64,000 nucleotides of DNA, taken from NCBI GenBank assembly GCA_030813035.1, contig JAUSTV010000003.1. One strand, 5' to 3'. This document shows positions 8,909-17,835 of this stretch, piece by piece; the first letter of the stretch is position 1, and every line of letters starts with the position of its first letter. The DNA is from Bacillus_BA fengqiuensis. GTDB taxonomy: Bacteria; Bacillota; Bacilli; Bacillales; Bacillaceae_H. The notes beneath the pieces were generated by a model that worked only from the letters and a program-made list of their open reading frames with translations, was not told the origin of the DNA and did no database searches. The position numbers were made by a program, and so were the translations under genes.

Positions 8909-9934
8909 TTAACGGGCTTCCTTTACAGTTCTCAAGAAAAAAAGTTCCAATATGAGCGACTTATCCATTTTCCCCATTTTCATTTCGTAATCCGCTTCTG
9001 CAAGTTCCTTCATGATGGCCTGCAACTGATCTTCGCTAAACAGTTTGCTTTGCTGCAAAGCAAGCTTAATACGGAACGGATGAACTTTCAAAGATTGGGC
9101 AATTTGCTGCTGGCCATATCCTTGATTTCCCAACAGCTTCGAATGGTAAATCAAACGAAACTGAGTAGCCAATAGCGATAATATCTTAATAGGCTCTTCG
9201 TTATTTTGGAGTAAATCCCGATACAGGTGCATTGCCTTCATAGAGTCTTGCTTCACTACAGCATCAACAAGCGAGAAAACATTCTGTTCCAGTGATCTTG
9301 CCACCAACAATGAAACGATTTCTTCCGTAATCGTTTGCCCTTCTCCCGTGTACAATACAAGTTTTTGCAATTCATTTAAAACCACCGTCAAATTAAGGCC
9401 GGTCAACTGTAAAAACAGCTGTTTTGCCCCTTCTGTCATCGCAACGGACGATATTTTTAACTCATTGTCAATCCATGTTCGGATGTCTTCTTCCCCCAGT
9501 TCATTCATTTCAATGCATTCTGCTCTCTTTTTCAATAACTTGGTAATTTTCTTTCGTTCATCCAGCTTTGAATAAGGCACAACGATGACCATCACTGTAA
9601 AAGGGGTAGGCTCCTCAATGTATTGCTGCAGCTTTTCTACATTATGCGCTACTTTTTCCTTTGACTTTTCGGACGTCAAGAACACCGCATTATTTAAAAC
9701 AACTACACGCTTTTCTCCAAAGAACGGCAATGTTTCTGCATCTTCAACCCCCTGCTCTACAGGAACCTCTTCCAAATCGTAAGTCGATAAATTGAAACTT
9801 TGCTCTTCTTCATTCAATGCCGCATCAATAATTTTTTTTCTTGTTTCTTTTACTAAAAATGCATTTGTTCCGTATAGTAAATAAATAGGCGACAACTGAT
9901 CTTTGTTCACTTTTTTCCAACTATGTAATACCAA
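8909..9934 (-). CDS. holA: DNA polymerase III delta subunit (clamp loader)
   Basis: HolA (YqeN in B. subtilis) is the delta subunit that opens the sliding clamp in the clamp-loader complex. The protein has the family's degenerate N-terminal part (PIYLLYGTNAFLVKET), the FNLSTYDLEE segment, and the C-terminal collar region with LHPFRIKLALQQSKLFSEDQL-like sequence (here VHPFRIK). I place the start at TTG 9932-9934, seven bases after GGGAGAGG, giving 341 residues; the upstream extension is rich in K/R/E and lacks a ribosome site. Upstream neighbour is the divergent yqzM. Confidence 0.94.
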   Translation of the reverse strand: MVLHSWKKVNKDQLSPIYLLYGTNAFLVKETRKKIIDAALNEEEQSFNLSTYDLEEVPVEQGVEDAETLPFFGEKRVVVLNNAVFLTSEKSKEKVAHNVEKLQQYIEEPTPFTVMVIVVPYSKLDERKKITKLLKKRAECIEMNELGEEDIRTWIDNELKISSVAMTEGAKQLFLQLTGLNLTVVLNELQKLVLYTGEGQTITEEIVSLLVARSLEQNVFSLVDAVVKQDSMKAMHLYRDLLQNNEEPIKILSLLATQFRLIYHSKLLGNQGYGQQQIAQSLKVHPFRIKLALQQSKLFSEDQLQAIMKELAEADYEMKMGKMDKSLILELFFLRTVKEAR

Positions 9935-10249
9935 GCGTTTGCCTCTCCCATTCCTTCTTTTTTCTTCTTTACCATCGTACAAAGATTAAGGCTTTTTTAC
10001 AAGTTGTCCAACTTATAGTCATAAGCAAAGGGAATTGCAGACGAAAAGCAATTCCCTGATCTATGATAAACACTGACAAAAGAAGCCCTAGGATACTTTT
10101 TTGTCAGTGAGTGTCCCTTTCCAATTATTATGGACAGCAGACCTTGAACTATTTGTGACAACTCTTGTCAGCAAAGGAAAACGGTTTCTTGTATATGGAT
10201 TTTTTCATATTTTTGCCTTATACTAAAGAATGAAATAGGAGGGGTAGCT
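9935..10249. other. Intergenic region with two hairpins between holA and yqzM
   Basis: This 315-bp gap between divergent genes holds two clear inverted repeats: AGGGAATTGC at 10029-10038 against 10048-10057, and CACTGACAAAA at 10071-10081 against 10099-10109, the second ending in a T-run. Both look like terminators although no gene ends here. A possible -10 (TATACT) for yqzM lies near 10220. No ORF with a ribosome site is visible. Confidence 0.5.
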
Positions 10250-10384
10250 GTGAATCAGTTTGAGAAAAATGTCCAAAGTACACGAAACGATGCAGTCGAT
10301 TCAGGTGTAGGATTTGTCGTTTCATTCGGATTTTTCGCAACAATGTTTATCATTGCAACTATCGTACAATTAGTCGCATCTTGA
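10250..10384 (+). CDS. yqzM: YqzM family small membrane protein
   Basis: 44-residue protein, start GTG at 10250-10252 behind AGGAGGGG. Sequence starts MNQFEKNVQSTRNDAVDSG and ends in one hydrophobic helix (VGFVVSFGFFATMFIIATIVQLVAS). It matches the YqzM family found next to the com genes in Bacillus; the function is unknown, and a role in sporulation has been suggested only from context. Its own hairpin terminator follows at once, then a family C repeat. Confidence 0.85.
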   Translation: MNQFEKNVQSTRNDAVDSGVGFVVSFGFFATMFIIATIVQLVAS

Positions 10385-10399
10385 TATCCCACATGATAT

Positions 10400-10428
10400 C
10401 ATTCCGCCTGCTTTCAGGAGGCGGAATG
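10400..10428 (+). terminator. Hairpin after yqzM
   Basis: CATTCCGCCT (10400-10409) pairs with AGGCGGAATG (10419-10428), 15 bp after the yqzM stop. There is no strong T-run; the family C element follows directly. Confidence 0.65.
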
Positions 10429-10429
10429 T

Positions 10430-10582
10430 GGCTGTCCCATGAGTTCTAAACAGGCCACAAAAATGATTTTTTACTGAGAGGACTCGTCATTGAATCCTTG
10501 ATTTTACTGGATTCTCATGATCGGTTCTTTCAGGAGGATGACTCAAAAGGCATGCTTTGCAACCTTTGGAGTCATCCTCTTT
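10430..10582 (+). repeat. Dispersed two-hairpin element, family C copy 2
   Basis: Starts with GGCTGTCCCATGAG on the plus strand, followed by TCTAAACA and two hairpin regions, ending with AGGATGACTC..GAGTCATCCTC and a T-run (about 10533-10582). Aligned in reverse to copy 1 it keeps the order and pairing while the stem sequences differ. The end hairpin can also serve as terminator for comEC on the minus strand. Confidence 0.75.
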
Positions 10583-10598
10583 TTATATTTGTTATATG

Positions 10599-12905
10599 TT
10601 ATGGAATTTGCCAGTGGAAGGTTCCTTTGTTTTGACGAAATCTATAATGAACGGCTCCATTCTGGTCGGTACGAAAAATGATAACCTTCCTGTTTTCTAA
10701 TTCTTTGATAACAGAGGAGTGGGGATGTTGATAACGATTATGCTTCCCCACTGAAATAATGGCTGCTTTTGGTTTGATATGATCTAACAACAAAGAAGAA
10801 CTGGAGGTTTTACTTCCATGGTGACCTACTTTCAAAACATCCGCTCTCAGAAGCGGAAAATCCTTCACGAGCTGTTCCTCTCCGCTAAGCTCCAAATCAC
10901 CCGTAAACAGCCACGTGAGCCCTCCAAGCTTTGTATAGAGGACAAGTGACTGGTCATTTTTTGATTTTTCGTTTCCTGTTGGAGATAACACGTAAAAAGA
11001 AAAATTCCCTTCCCTCCACATGTCCCCTTTTTCTGCGGATATCACTTCTATTCCTTGAGATCGGGATTGCTTAACCAACTTTTCTTCTAATTCATCTAAC
11101 GAATCCTTTTTTCCTATTACGAGTTCTTGAACCTTTACATTGTTTAAGATGGTTTCAGCAGCGCCAGCATGGTCATAATCGCCATGTGTAATAAACAATT
11201 TATCGATTTGGCGAATTCCCCGTGCATAAAAAAACGGAAGCAGCACATCTTTCCCGACTTCAAATGAATGTCTTTTTTCCTGCCAAGATTCTTTTTCGAA
11301 CGATACCGCACCACCCGTGTCCACTAAATACACACCTTTTCGATAAGGAAGCTCAATTAAAATGCTGTCTCCTTGCCCCACATCAATTACGGTCACACGT
11401 CCCTCTGCGCTCATGTGAAATTGGTAATATTGGAATAGCATTAACAGAACGAGACAGCCTCCAGCCCACACACGCTGCTTCCCATTACTTTCCCATGCCG
11501 CAAACAACCAAAGCAGTCCCATATATAAACTTGCAGCAACCAAAAAAGACGGCTGTCCAAAAATTAACCGGGTATGAGGAAACGTTACCGCAAAGGCAAC
11601 TAGAAAATTGCTTACATCCAGCAGCATGTTTAATAAAAGGGCAAGCGCCTCTCCCAAGGAGGGAACGATTAGGAGCAAACATAAAATACATAAACATGCC
11701 GGAAGAACAACTATGGAAAAAAAGGGAATGAACAATAAATTCAGAGGGAGGCTTAAAAGTGATATTTGATAAAAGTGATATAAAATCAGTGGTAAAGAAC
11801 TTAACTGGGAGACGATGCTGGCGGCCAGTAATTGGCCCCAAAAAGAAGAAGAGATGTTTTCGATAAGCCGATGGGACATAATAAGGAAAAAGCTCACGAC
11901 AAATGATAACTGGAACCCTATATGGTAGATATAGTATGGATCTGCACCCAACATCAGAAGAAACGTGAGGCTGATGGCATCATGAGGCGTCATCGGCGTT
12001 TTCATGAACAAGACAATCAAAATCAACACTGTCATCATAACGGCCCTTATAACCGAAGGAGCAGCGCCCGCTATGACTGCGTAGAACGGAAGAATAAGCA
12101 GTAAAGATAGGGTTGCCCTTTCCCTGTTGATTCCTATTCGAATCAACAAGTAAAAAATCATTCCCGCTAAAAAGCTAACGTGCAAACCCGATATAGCCAG
12201 TAAGTGAATTATGCCGCCTTCTTGATAATGCTGCAGCGTCTCTTGGCTTATATGTTTTCTCTCCCCATAAATGAGAGCCTGCATCATTCCTGCTGCCGGT
12301 TGCTCGACATATTCTCCAATAAAGCGGATCCCCATTTCCCTCCAGCGAGAAAAAATATCACTCATTCTGAAATCGTCACGGCATTGCTCAACAGATAAAT
12401 CTGAAACCTGCAATATCCAATGAATCCGTTGCTGATACAAATAACGTTCATAATTAAATGTCCCTGCATTTCTCTCTGTTTCCGGCTTGACCAGTTTACC
12501 GGCCAAACGACAGGAGAGTCCTGTTTTTAACTGCTGAAGTTCATTCTTTTTCTCTTTTGAAGGAATGGTATATCTTACAATAACCGTTTCTTCGGAAAGT
12601 CGGAACTTAAAAGAAAGAGTTTGTCCATTGATATCGGGGATGGTGGAGATGCGCCCTGGAAAGAAGGTTTGTGAAGGAGAAAGCGCGGTTTGATTCTGTT
12701 GTTCATTTATAACGTAATGGAAGGATAATAAAGCGGCAGCTGTAAAGCTGACATAAAAGATAAGCTGAGGCAAAGAACGGTACATCCAAACAAAATAAAC
12801 AGCTGGAAGCATCCATAGAATCGGTTCTTTTACAGCTAAACACATAAATAATACCAGTACGGATATTGCAGTATACACCCAATACCCTTTCATGCCCCCT
12901 ATCAT
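10599..12905 (-). CDS. comEC: DNA uptake channel protein ComEC
   Basis: ComEC is the membrane channel through which single-stranded DNA enters during transformation. The 768-residue protein has N-terminal transmembrane helices and an OB-like soluble region (about residues 60-190), the multi-helix competence domain (GIIHLLAISGLHVSFLAGM; then a run of membrane helices to about residue 500), and a C-terminal metallo-beta-lactamase-like domain with DVGQGDSILIE, THGDYDHAGA and GHHGSKTSS, proposed as the nuclease that degrades the non-transported strand. The ATG at 12903-12905 is 13 bases from GGAGGTG; an internal ATG four codons on is an alternative. Third gene of the comE cluster. Confidence 0.96.
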   Translation of the reverse strand: MIGGMKGYWVYTAISVLVLFMCLAVKEPILWMLPAVYFVWMYRSLPQLIFYVSFTAAALLSFHYVINEQQNQTALSPSQTFFPGRISTIPDINGQTLSFKFRLSEETVIVRYTIPSKEKKNELQQLKTGLSCRLAGKLVKPETERNAGTFNYERYLYQQRIHWILQVSDLSVEQCRDDFRMSDIFSRWREMGIRFIGEYVEQPAAGMMQALIYGERKHISQETLQHYQEGGIIHLLAISGLHVSFLAGMIFYLLIRIGINRERATLSLLLILPFYAVIAGAAPSVIRAVMMTVLILIVLFMKTPMTPHDAISLTFLLMLGADPYYIYHIGFQLSFVVSFFLIMSHRLIENISSSFWGQLLAASIVSQLSSLPLILYHFYQISLLSLPLNLLFIPFFSIVVLPACLCILCLLLIVPSLGEALALLLNMLLDVSNFLVAFAVTFPHTRLIFGQPSFLVAASLYMGLLWLFAAWESNGKQRVWAGGCLVLLMLFQYYQFHMSAEGRVTVIDVGQGDSILIELPYRKGVYLVDTGGAVSFEKESWQEKRHSFEVGKDVLLPFFYARGIRQIDKLFITHGDYDHAGAAETILNNVKVQELVIGKKDSLDELEEKLVKQSRSQGIEVISAEKGDMWREGNFSFYVLSPTGNEKSKNDQSLVLYTKLGGLTWLFTGDLELSGEEQLVKDFPLLRADVLKVGHHGSKTSSSSLLLDHIKPKAAIISVGKHNRYQHPHSSVIKELENRKVIIFRTDQNGAVHYRFRQNKGTFHWQIP

Positions 12906-13007
12906 TCACATGTGTAAACACCTCCATTGGTCAATAAACCTTTTACTTGTTCTTGAAAAAGCCATAAAGGAAATTTCCATCCGTGGGAGTTCCTCCCCCA
13001 CAGATGG

Positions 13008-13439
13008 TTACACCTTTTCTTTCTTATCATCAGGCAGGTGAATCACTTCAATATCTTTTAAGAAATATTGATTCCACTCATTTGGATAAGCATTGCGATA
13101 TACGACCTTTTTAACACCTGATTGGGCCAGCGTTTTGGAACACTTTTCGCATGATTCATGTGTAATATATGCCGTCGCCCCTTTCAGCAAGTGTCTATCA
13201 GCATGTAAAACCGCATTTTCTTCGGCATGAAGACAACGAATACAACGTCCATTCTGATCCTTTAAGCAGCCAACATCATGACAATGGTCGTGGCCATGAA
13301 TCGATCCGTTATAGCCGGTCGATACGATGTGTTTGTCTTTTACGATGACACATCCCACATGTAATCGTTGACACGTCGAACGGGTTGCTACTACTTCTGC
13401 AATTTCCAAAAAATATTCATCCCAGCTTTTTCTCGTCAT
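13008..13439 (-). CDS. comEB: ComEB, dCMP deaminase family protein
   Basis: Zinc-dependent cytidine/deoxycytidylate deaminase fold, 143 residues. HAEENAVLHA holds the zinc-binding histidine and catalytic glutamate, and CEKCSKTL the two zinc cysteines; an extra H/C-rich region (GHDHCHDVGCLKDQNGRCIRC) is typical of dCMP deaminases. In B. subtilis comEB lies between comEA and comEC but is not needed for DNA uptake; a pyrimidine-nucleotide role (dCMP to dUMP) is likely. ATG start behind GAAGGAGG. Confidence 0.94.
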   Translation of the reverse strand: MTRKSWDEYFLEIAEVVATRSTCQRLHVGCVIVKDKHIVSTGYNGSIHGHDHCHDVGCLKDQNGRCIRCLHAEENAVLHADRHLLKGATAYITHESCEKCSKTLAQSGVKKVVYRNAYPNEWNQYFLKDIEVIHLPDDKKEKV

Positions 13440-13490
13440 TTTATTTCCTCCTTCTCAGAAGCTATAAATGTTACATAGGTGTGGACGATC

Positions 13491-13628
13491 TCCGCTTTTC
13501 TTGTTATTTAGCTGCGGCTCCTAGCTCAGCACGGAAAAAGATGATTGCTCTCATAAGGCAAAAAGCGCCTTATGGATCAATCCCTATTTTCTCCACGAGC
13601 TGAACAATCGCCTCCGCTTTTCTTTCTA
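13491..13628 (-). repeat. Dispersed repeat, family A copy 3 (inverse)
   Basis: The reverse complement carries AAATAGGGATTGA, the CGCTTTTTGCCTTATGAG block, and GTGCTGAGCTAGG found in copy 1 at 19053-19265, ending in GAAAAGCGG. It occupies the 240-bp gap between comEA and comEB, and has no ORF. Confidence 0.7.
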
Positions 13629-13680
13629 GTGTAGCGGCTTTTATCAAATATCGTCAATATTCTTATTTCTTCGTTTTGCA

Positions 13681-14298
13681 TTATTGAATGGTGACGTGTT
13701 CCTGAATCTTTTCAAACGATTTCTCCCCGATACCGGATACATTCATCAAATCTTCTTTTTTTTCGAATCCCCCTTGCTCTTCCCGATAAGTTATAATGGC
13801 TTCGGCTTTAGCCGGACCAATCCCCGGCAAAGACTGTAATTCTTCACTTGATGCAGAATTAATGTTTACTAAATCAGCGGATTCTCCTTGTTGTAGAGGG
13901 AGAATCGGCGTGGATGGAATTTCTCCTTTTTTCGGAACGTAAATGACCATTTCATCCTTTAGCTTTCCTGCTAAATTCACTTGATTTTGATCTGCATTTT
14001 CACGGAATCCCCCGGCTGATGCGATTGCATCCGTAACCCGGTCACCTTGTTTCATCTCATATACGCCTGGTTGTTGCACTTCCCCTTTTACATCTACTAC
14101 AACTTGATGCTCTTCTTCTATTGTCACCGACTGCGGTTCGCCGGAAGATTCCCCCTCCTCTTTTTGAACCCCTTGCTCCCATTCATTCATGGACGCAGCG
14201 GTTTCAACGGATGAAGAACGATTGATAGACAGCCATAACAGAAAAACAAACAGAAATCCGATCGCAATGAAAACTATAGTTCGTTTAGATATTTCCAC
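13681..14298 (-). CDS. comEA: Competence DNA receptor ComEA
   Basis: ComEA is the membrane-anchored double-stranded DNA receptor of the competence machinery. The chosen start is GTG 14296-14298, seven bases after AGGAG, giving 205 residues; a longer frame exists but has no ribosome site. One transmembrane helix (about residues 5-24), an acidic linker, a SLBB-type segment (VDVKGEVQQPGVYEMKQGDRVTDAIASAGG), and two C-terminal helix-hairpin-helix motifs (LVNINSASSEELQSLPGIGPAKAEAI and LMNVSGIGEKSFEKI) that bind DNA. It heads the comEA-comEB-comEC order and is divergent from comER. Confidence 0.95.
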   Translation of the reverse strand: MEISKRTIVFIAIGFLFVFLLWLSINRSSSVETAASMNEWEQGVQKEEGESSGEPQSVTIEEEHQVVVDVKGEVQQPGVYEMKQGDRVTDAIASAGGFRENADQNQVNLAGKLKDEMVIYVPKKGEIPSTPILPLQQGESADLVNINSASSEELQSLPGIGPAKAEAIITYREEQGGFEKKEDLMNVSGIGEKSFEKIQEHVTIQ

Positions 14299-14515
14299 TA
14301 TGCATTCTCCTTTCCGGCAACTCGTATTCATAAAGTTATCATTGATTTCATATCGTGTAGGAGAGCAGTTTTTACCCCGCATGAACTGTCCGAACCCCCC
14401 TCTTCTGTAAATAGAAGTAAACGGACAGTATATACCCGATTGGTTCAGTTTACTTTCAGTTAGGGAATGCTTTCTGCTGGAAGAAGTTTCACTTTATAAA
14501 GGAGGGGATGAAACA

Positions 14516-15337
14516 GTGAACATAGGGTTTATTGGAACAGGAAATATGGGGAAGATATTGATTGAGGCATTGCTTGAATCGAAAAAAATACAGCCCGGCA
14601 ACATAACGATTACAAATCGTACCTTAAAAAAAGCCGATGCTATAAAAGCCCAGCATCCCTCAATAAAAGTGGTGAAAACAGCGAAAGAAGTGGTTCAACA
14701 CTCAGACATTATTTTTCTCTGTGTCAAACCATTGGATATTCACCCCCTTTTAATACACCTGAAACATGATTTACAGCCTGATCAATGTATCGTATCCATT
14801 ACAAGTCCTATTTCTGTTGAACAGCTTGAAAGTGTCTCTGATTGTCAAGTTGCTCGTATCATACCGAGCATCACAAATAGGGCGTTGGCGGGTGTTTCGC
14901 TCTTTACTTATGGGAAAAGTTGCAGCAAAAAGTACCAGCAAGCCTTATATGAATTGTTCTCGGCAGTATCTCATCCTGTCATGATTGATCATTCTATTAC
15001 AAGGATTGCATCTGATATCGTCAGTTGCGGGCCGGCATTCTTTAGCTTTCTCTTACAGAAATTTGTTGCCGCTGCAGTAAAGGAAACAAACATTTCAAAA
15101 GAAACAGCAACAGAACTTGCTGCTCAAATGATTATGGGAATGGGAAAATTGTTGGAAAAAGAGATATTTACATTGCCGACTTTGCAAGAGAAGGTATCCG
15201 TAAAAGGCGGCGTTACGGGGGAAGGAATTAAGGTATTGGAGACGGAGATTGGACCTTTATTTGAACATATGTTTCAGCAAACACATGCAAAATATCATGA
15301 GGACATTGAACAAATTCATCACCAATTCAATGCATAG
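14516..15337 (+). CDS. comER: ComER, pyrroline-5-carboxylate reductase-like protein
   Basis: 273-residue protein of the ProC family: Rossmann start NIGFIGTGNMGKILIEALL, the FLCVKPLDI segment, ARIIPSITN, and the C-terminal KGGVTGEGI that corresponds to the conserved ProC T-G signature. ComER lies divergently from the comE operon in Bacillus; it is not needed for DNA uptake, and later work in B. cereus-group strains linked it to sporulation and biofilm. Its substrate is uncertain. Start is GTG 14516-14518 behind AAGGAGGGG. Confidence 0.92.
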   Translation: MNIGFIGTGNMGKILIEALLESKKIQPGNITITNRTLKKADAIKAQHPSIKVVKTAKEVVQHSDIIFLCVKPLDIHPLLIHLKHDLQPDQCIVSITSPISVEQLESVSDCQVARIIPSITNRALAGVSLFTYGKSCSKKYQQALYELFSAVSHPVMIDHSITRIASDIVSCGPAFFSFLLQKFVAAAVKETNISKETATELAAQMIMGMGKLLEKEIFTLPTLQEKVSVKGGVTGEGIKVLETEIGPLFEHMFQQTHAKYHEDIEQIHHQFNA

Positions 15338-15401
15338 TCCTCAACTATATCATTTTGACAGAAGTCAACGATTATCCTTCTAATCAAATTATTTTTCATT
15401 T

Positions 15402-15447
15402 AGCGCATGACCCCAAAGGGAAAAGCATCCCTTTGGGGTCATGCGCT
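15402..15447. terminator. Bidirectional terminator between comER and yqeM
   Basis: Perfect 19-bp stem (15402-15420 with 15429-15447) and an 8-base loop between two convergent genes, with a T-run on the plus strand (TTATTTTTTTTT) and A/T-rich sequence on the other side. The right arm ends on the yqeM stop codon. Confidence 0.93.
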
Positions 15448-16193
15448 TATTTTTTTTTGATCGCCGAAAAAAAGAGACGTTCACTTGTATTTGTTGGTGA
15501 ATGACTTAAAAAATCGGCTGTCACTTGTATATCATCAAAGCCCGCCTGACGAAGCCACTCCTCATACACTTCAGCAGAGAATGTACGTTGCTGATGAGAT
15601 TCCTCAAAACGCTCATAACGCCCCGTTTCATCTCGAACAAAAAACGTCAGTTCATGCTCGACAGAATGCTCATGTTCTCCCTCAAAGCAATCCCAAATAT
15701 AAGAGGCATCATCTCCTGCATAAGCAAACGTTTCTTCAGCAAACACCTTATCCATTTTATAAGGGGAGTGAACGTCAAATAAAAATAATCCGCCTTGTCT
15801 TAGATGGCTGGAAACCGCCGCAAAGGTTTGCTGCACTTCCTCAGCCGACTGTAAATAATTTAACGAATCACAAAAAATGCCCACACAATCAAAGGACTCC
15901 CCTAATTCAAGTTCCGTCATGTTTTGCTGGAATAAAGGAATAGAAAAACCTTCTTGCTGCGCCTTTTCTTGGGCAATCATCAACATGTCATCGGATAAAT
16001 CAATTCCTGTCACATCATAACCTTCATTGGCTAAACGAATGGTCACTTGTCCTGTTCCGCAGGCGACATCCAGTATTCTAGGCTGATGGATTCCTGTTCG
16101 GGCAAGCTCCTCTTGAATGTATTTCACCCATTGATCATATGGAACATCTTCCATCAACCGGTCATATACGCAGGCAAAACGGCCATAGTTCAT
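15447..16193 (-). CDS. yqeM: Class I SAM-dependent methyltransferase YqeM
   Basis: 248-residue protein with the class I methyltransferase motifs ILDVACGTGQVTIRLA (SAM-binding), VTGIDLSDDML, and CDSLNYL. Substrate is not known. The start ATG overlaps the end of rsfS by four bases, showing translational coupling in the nadD-yqeK-rsfS-yqeM cluster, the same order as in B. subtilis. It is last in the run and ends in a bidirectional terminator. Confidence 0.88.
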   Translation of the reverse strand: MNYGRFACVYDRLMEDVPYDQWVKYIQEELARTGIHQPRILDVACGTGQVTIRLANEGYDVTGIDLSDDMLMIAQEKAQQEGFSIPLFQQNMTELELGESFDCVGIFCDSLNYLQSAEEVQQTFAAVSSHLRQGGLFLFDVHSPYKMDKVFAEETFAYAGDDASYIWDCFEGEHEHSVEHELTFFVRDETGRYERFEESHQQRTFSAEVYEEWLRQAGFDDIQVTADFLSHSPTNTSERLFFSAIKKK

Positions 16194-16546
16194 GAATTTA
16201 ACACTTCTTGAATATCAACTTCCGGCGCATCTCCCCATAGTCGTTCAAGATTATAATAAGAACGCTCGTCTTTATGGAATACATGCGCAATAACATCTCC
16301 CAGGTCAACGAGTATCCAACGTGCTTCATCAAATCCTTCTAATCGTTTCACATGGATGTCGTTCTCACTGGCACGCTCTTTAATTTCACGAGCAATCGCT
16401 TGAACTTGTTTGTCTGAATTCCCATGACAAATTAAGAAATAATCGGCAATTAACGAGATTCCTTTCATATTTAACACAATCATATCATCTGCTCTTTTGT
16501 CATCTGCCGCCTGAACCACCATTGATAATAAATCACGATCTTGCAT
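16190..16546 (-). CDS. rsfS: Ribosomal silencing factor RsfS
   Basis: 118-residue RsfS/Iojap family protein (YqeL). It binds ribosomal protein uL14 on the 50S subunit and blocks joining with 30S when nutrients are low. The family core is present (NMKGISLIADYFLICHGNSDKQVQAIAREI and RWILVDLGDVIAHVF). The start follows the yqeK stop with no gap, and the end overlaps yqeM by four bases, so the three are translated from one message. Confidence 0.95.
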   Translation of the reverse strand: MQDRDLLSMVVQAADDKRADDMIVLNMKGISLIADYFLICHGNSDKQVQAIAREIKERASENDIHVKRLEGFDEARWILVDLGDVIAHVFHKDERSYYNLERLWGDAPEVDIQEVLNS

Positions 16547-17110
16547 TTATTTACCTCCTGTAACTAAATTGTTATATGTAAAAATCGTATCTGGATAAAT
16601 TGCTTGATTTTTCTTCAATAAAAACATAATCGTGTTGCTTAAAGATTGTATCAAAGCTTTGTCCAAATCCTGTTTGGCCAACTCTCTTACCTCTTTTGCC
16701 CCCGGAAAAATCCTGCCCGGTTCAATATAGTCCGCTACATATACAATCTTCTCTAACAACGTCATATTGGGGCGCCCTGATGTATGATAACGAATGGCAT
16801 CCAATACATCACGATCCGTTATTCCCGCTTCTTTTTCAACCAGATAGGCTCCCACAGGGGCATGCCATAATTCTGTATTATGAACAAGCAAATCTTTGGG
16901 CATGTTTTGCTCGATAATGATTTGCTTCATCTCTTCCTTTGAACGAAACTTAGCATAATCATGAAAAATAGCGGCCAGCTCCGCTTTTTCCACATCCCCG
17001 CCATAACGCTCAGCCAGCTCAATGGCGGTTTCCATGACACCAATTGTATGGATGTACCGATGTTCCGTCAGCTGGCCTTTCACAAGCGCTAATGCTCTCT
17101 CACGTTCCAT
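16547..17110 (-). CDS. yqeK: HD-domain diadenosine tetraphosphatase YqeK
   Basis: 187-residue HD-superfamily phosphohydrolase. Motifs are HRYIHTIGVMETA, AAIFHDYAK (the HD pair), LWHAPVGAY, and IRYHTSG with VYVADYIEPGR. The YqeK family is now known as symmetrical Ap4A hydrolase, splitting Ap4A into two ADP. It overlaps the end of nadD by 11 bases, and this close pairing fits an adenylate/NAD link. ATG start 17108-17110. Confidence 0.93.
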   Translation of the reverse strand: MERERALALVKGQLTEHRYIHTIGVMETAIELAERYGGDVEKAELAAIFHDYAKFRSKEEMKQIIIEQNMPKDLLVHNTELWHAPVGAYLVEKEAGITDRDVLDAIRYHTSGRPNMTLLEKIVYVADYIEPGRIFPGAKEVRELAKQDLDKALIQSLSNTIMFLLKKNQAIYPDTIFTYNNLVTGGK

Positions 17111-17672
17111 ATAAATGATTCTCCTCTATATAGGTTTTCACTTCATCAGGGACTAAATAGCGAATGGTCTTCCCATTTTTGACTTTCTCCCGAATAAGTG
17201 ACGAAGATAAATCGACCAGCGGGGCCTCTATCTGCAAAATAGGATAAGGAGATTGGCTATTATAACCGGGACGGTTGACTCCCACAAAAGTGACCAAGTT
17301 CAACAGTTCTTCAATTCGATACCACCCGGCTAAACTCTCGATCATGTCTCCTCCGATAATAAAATGAAAAACCGCTTTCGGGTATTGTTCACGCAAAATC
17401 ATCATCGTTTCATATGTATAGGATGTGCCGCCCCTTTCAAACTCAATAGCTTGAACACGAAAGTCCGAATTCCCTTTCACAGCCCTTTCCATCATTTTTA
17501 AACGATGAAGCGGTTCTGTTGATTCATCGTTCTCTTTATGAGGAGGCACATATGCAGGCATAAACCAAACTTCATCTAACAATAAAGCATCCTTCACTTC
17601 ATTTGCCATAATTAAATGCCCCATATGAGGCGGATTAAACGTGCCGCCTAAAATACCGATTTTCTTCAACAA
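17100..17672 (-). CDS. nadD: Nicotinate-nucleotide adenylyltransferase NadD
   Basis: NadD makes deamido-NAD from nicotinate mononucleotide and ATP. The 190-residue sequence has the nucleotidyltransferase motif GGTFNPPHMGHL, the KENDESTEP loop, and the C-terminal SSSLIREKV motif. Start is TTG 17670-17672, seven bases from AGGAG; a second TTG follows at once. It is the first gene of the nadD-yqeK-rsfS-yqeM run, directly preceded by a family B repeat. Confidence 0.96.
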   Translation of the reverse strand: MLKKIGILGGTFNPPHMGHLIMANEVKDALLLDEVWFMPAYVPPHKENDESTEPLHRLKMMERAVKGNSDFRVQAIEFERGGTSYTYETMMILREQYPKAVFHFIIGGDMIESLAGWYRIEELLNLVTFVGVNRPGYNSQSPYPILQIEAPLVDLSSSLIREKVKNGKTIRYLVPDEVKTYIEENHLYGT

Positions 17673-17693
17673 TCTCCGTCTCCTTTTAGGAAT

Positions 17694-17821
17694 TGTTCAA
17701 AAAGTACGGGGAAAAATGACGGTCGGATTTATTTGTACGGAAGTACCCATTCGACGTTCGCCACAGGACGTGACGGTTTTCAGTCGGTCTTCGTCACTCT
17801 CCCTCACCTCCTTTTTGAACA
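17694..17821 (-). repeat. MITE-like repeat, family B copy 2
   Basis: 128 bp between TGTTCAAAAA and TTTTTGAACA ends, filling the gap between yqeI and nadD. Against copy 1 it is inverted: TACGGGGAAAAATGACGGTCG at its left corresponds to the CCCGG end of copy 1. The middle differs and contains a CCACAGGACGTGACGG segment resembling family A. Confidence 0.75.
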
Positions 17822-17835
17822 CAAACTTTTACTGA

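Noticed and set aside
11222..11731. 169-codon plus-strand frame inside comEC
   Set aside because: Opposite to a well-conserved gene, with no ribosome site and no sensible protein features.
15485..15943. 152-codon plus-strand frame opposite yqeM
   Set aside because: Shadow of the methyltransferase; composition rich in P, Q and H is typical of antisense frames.
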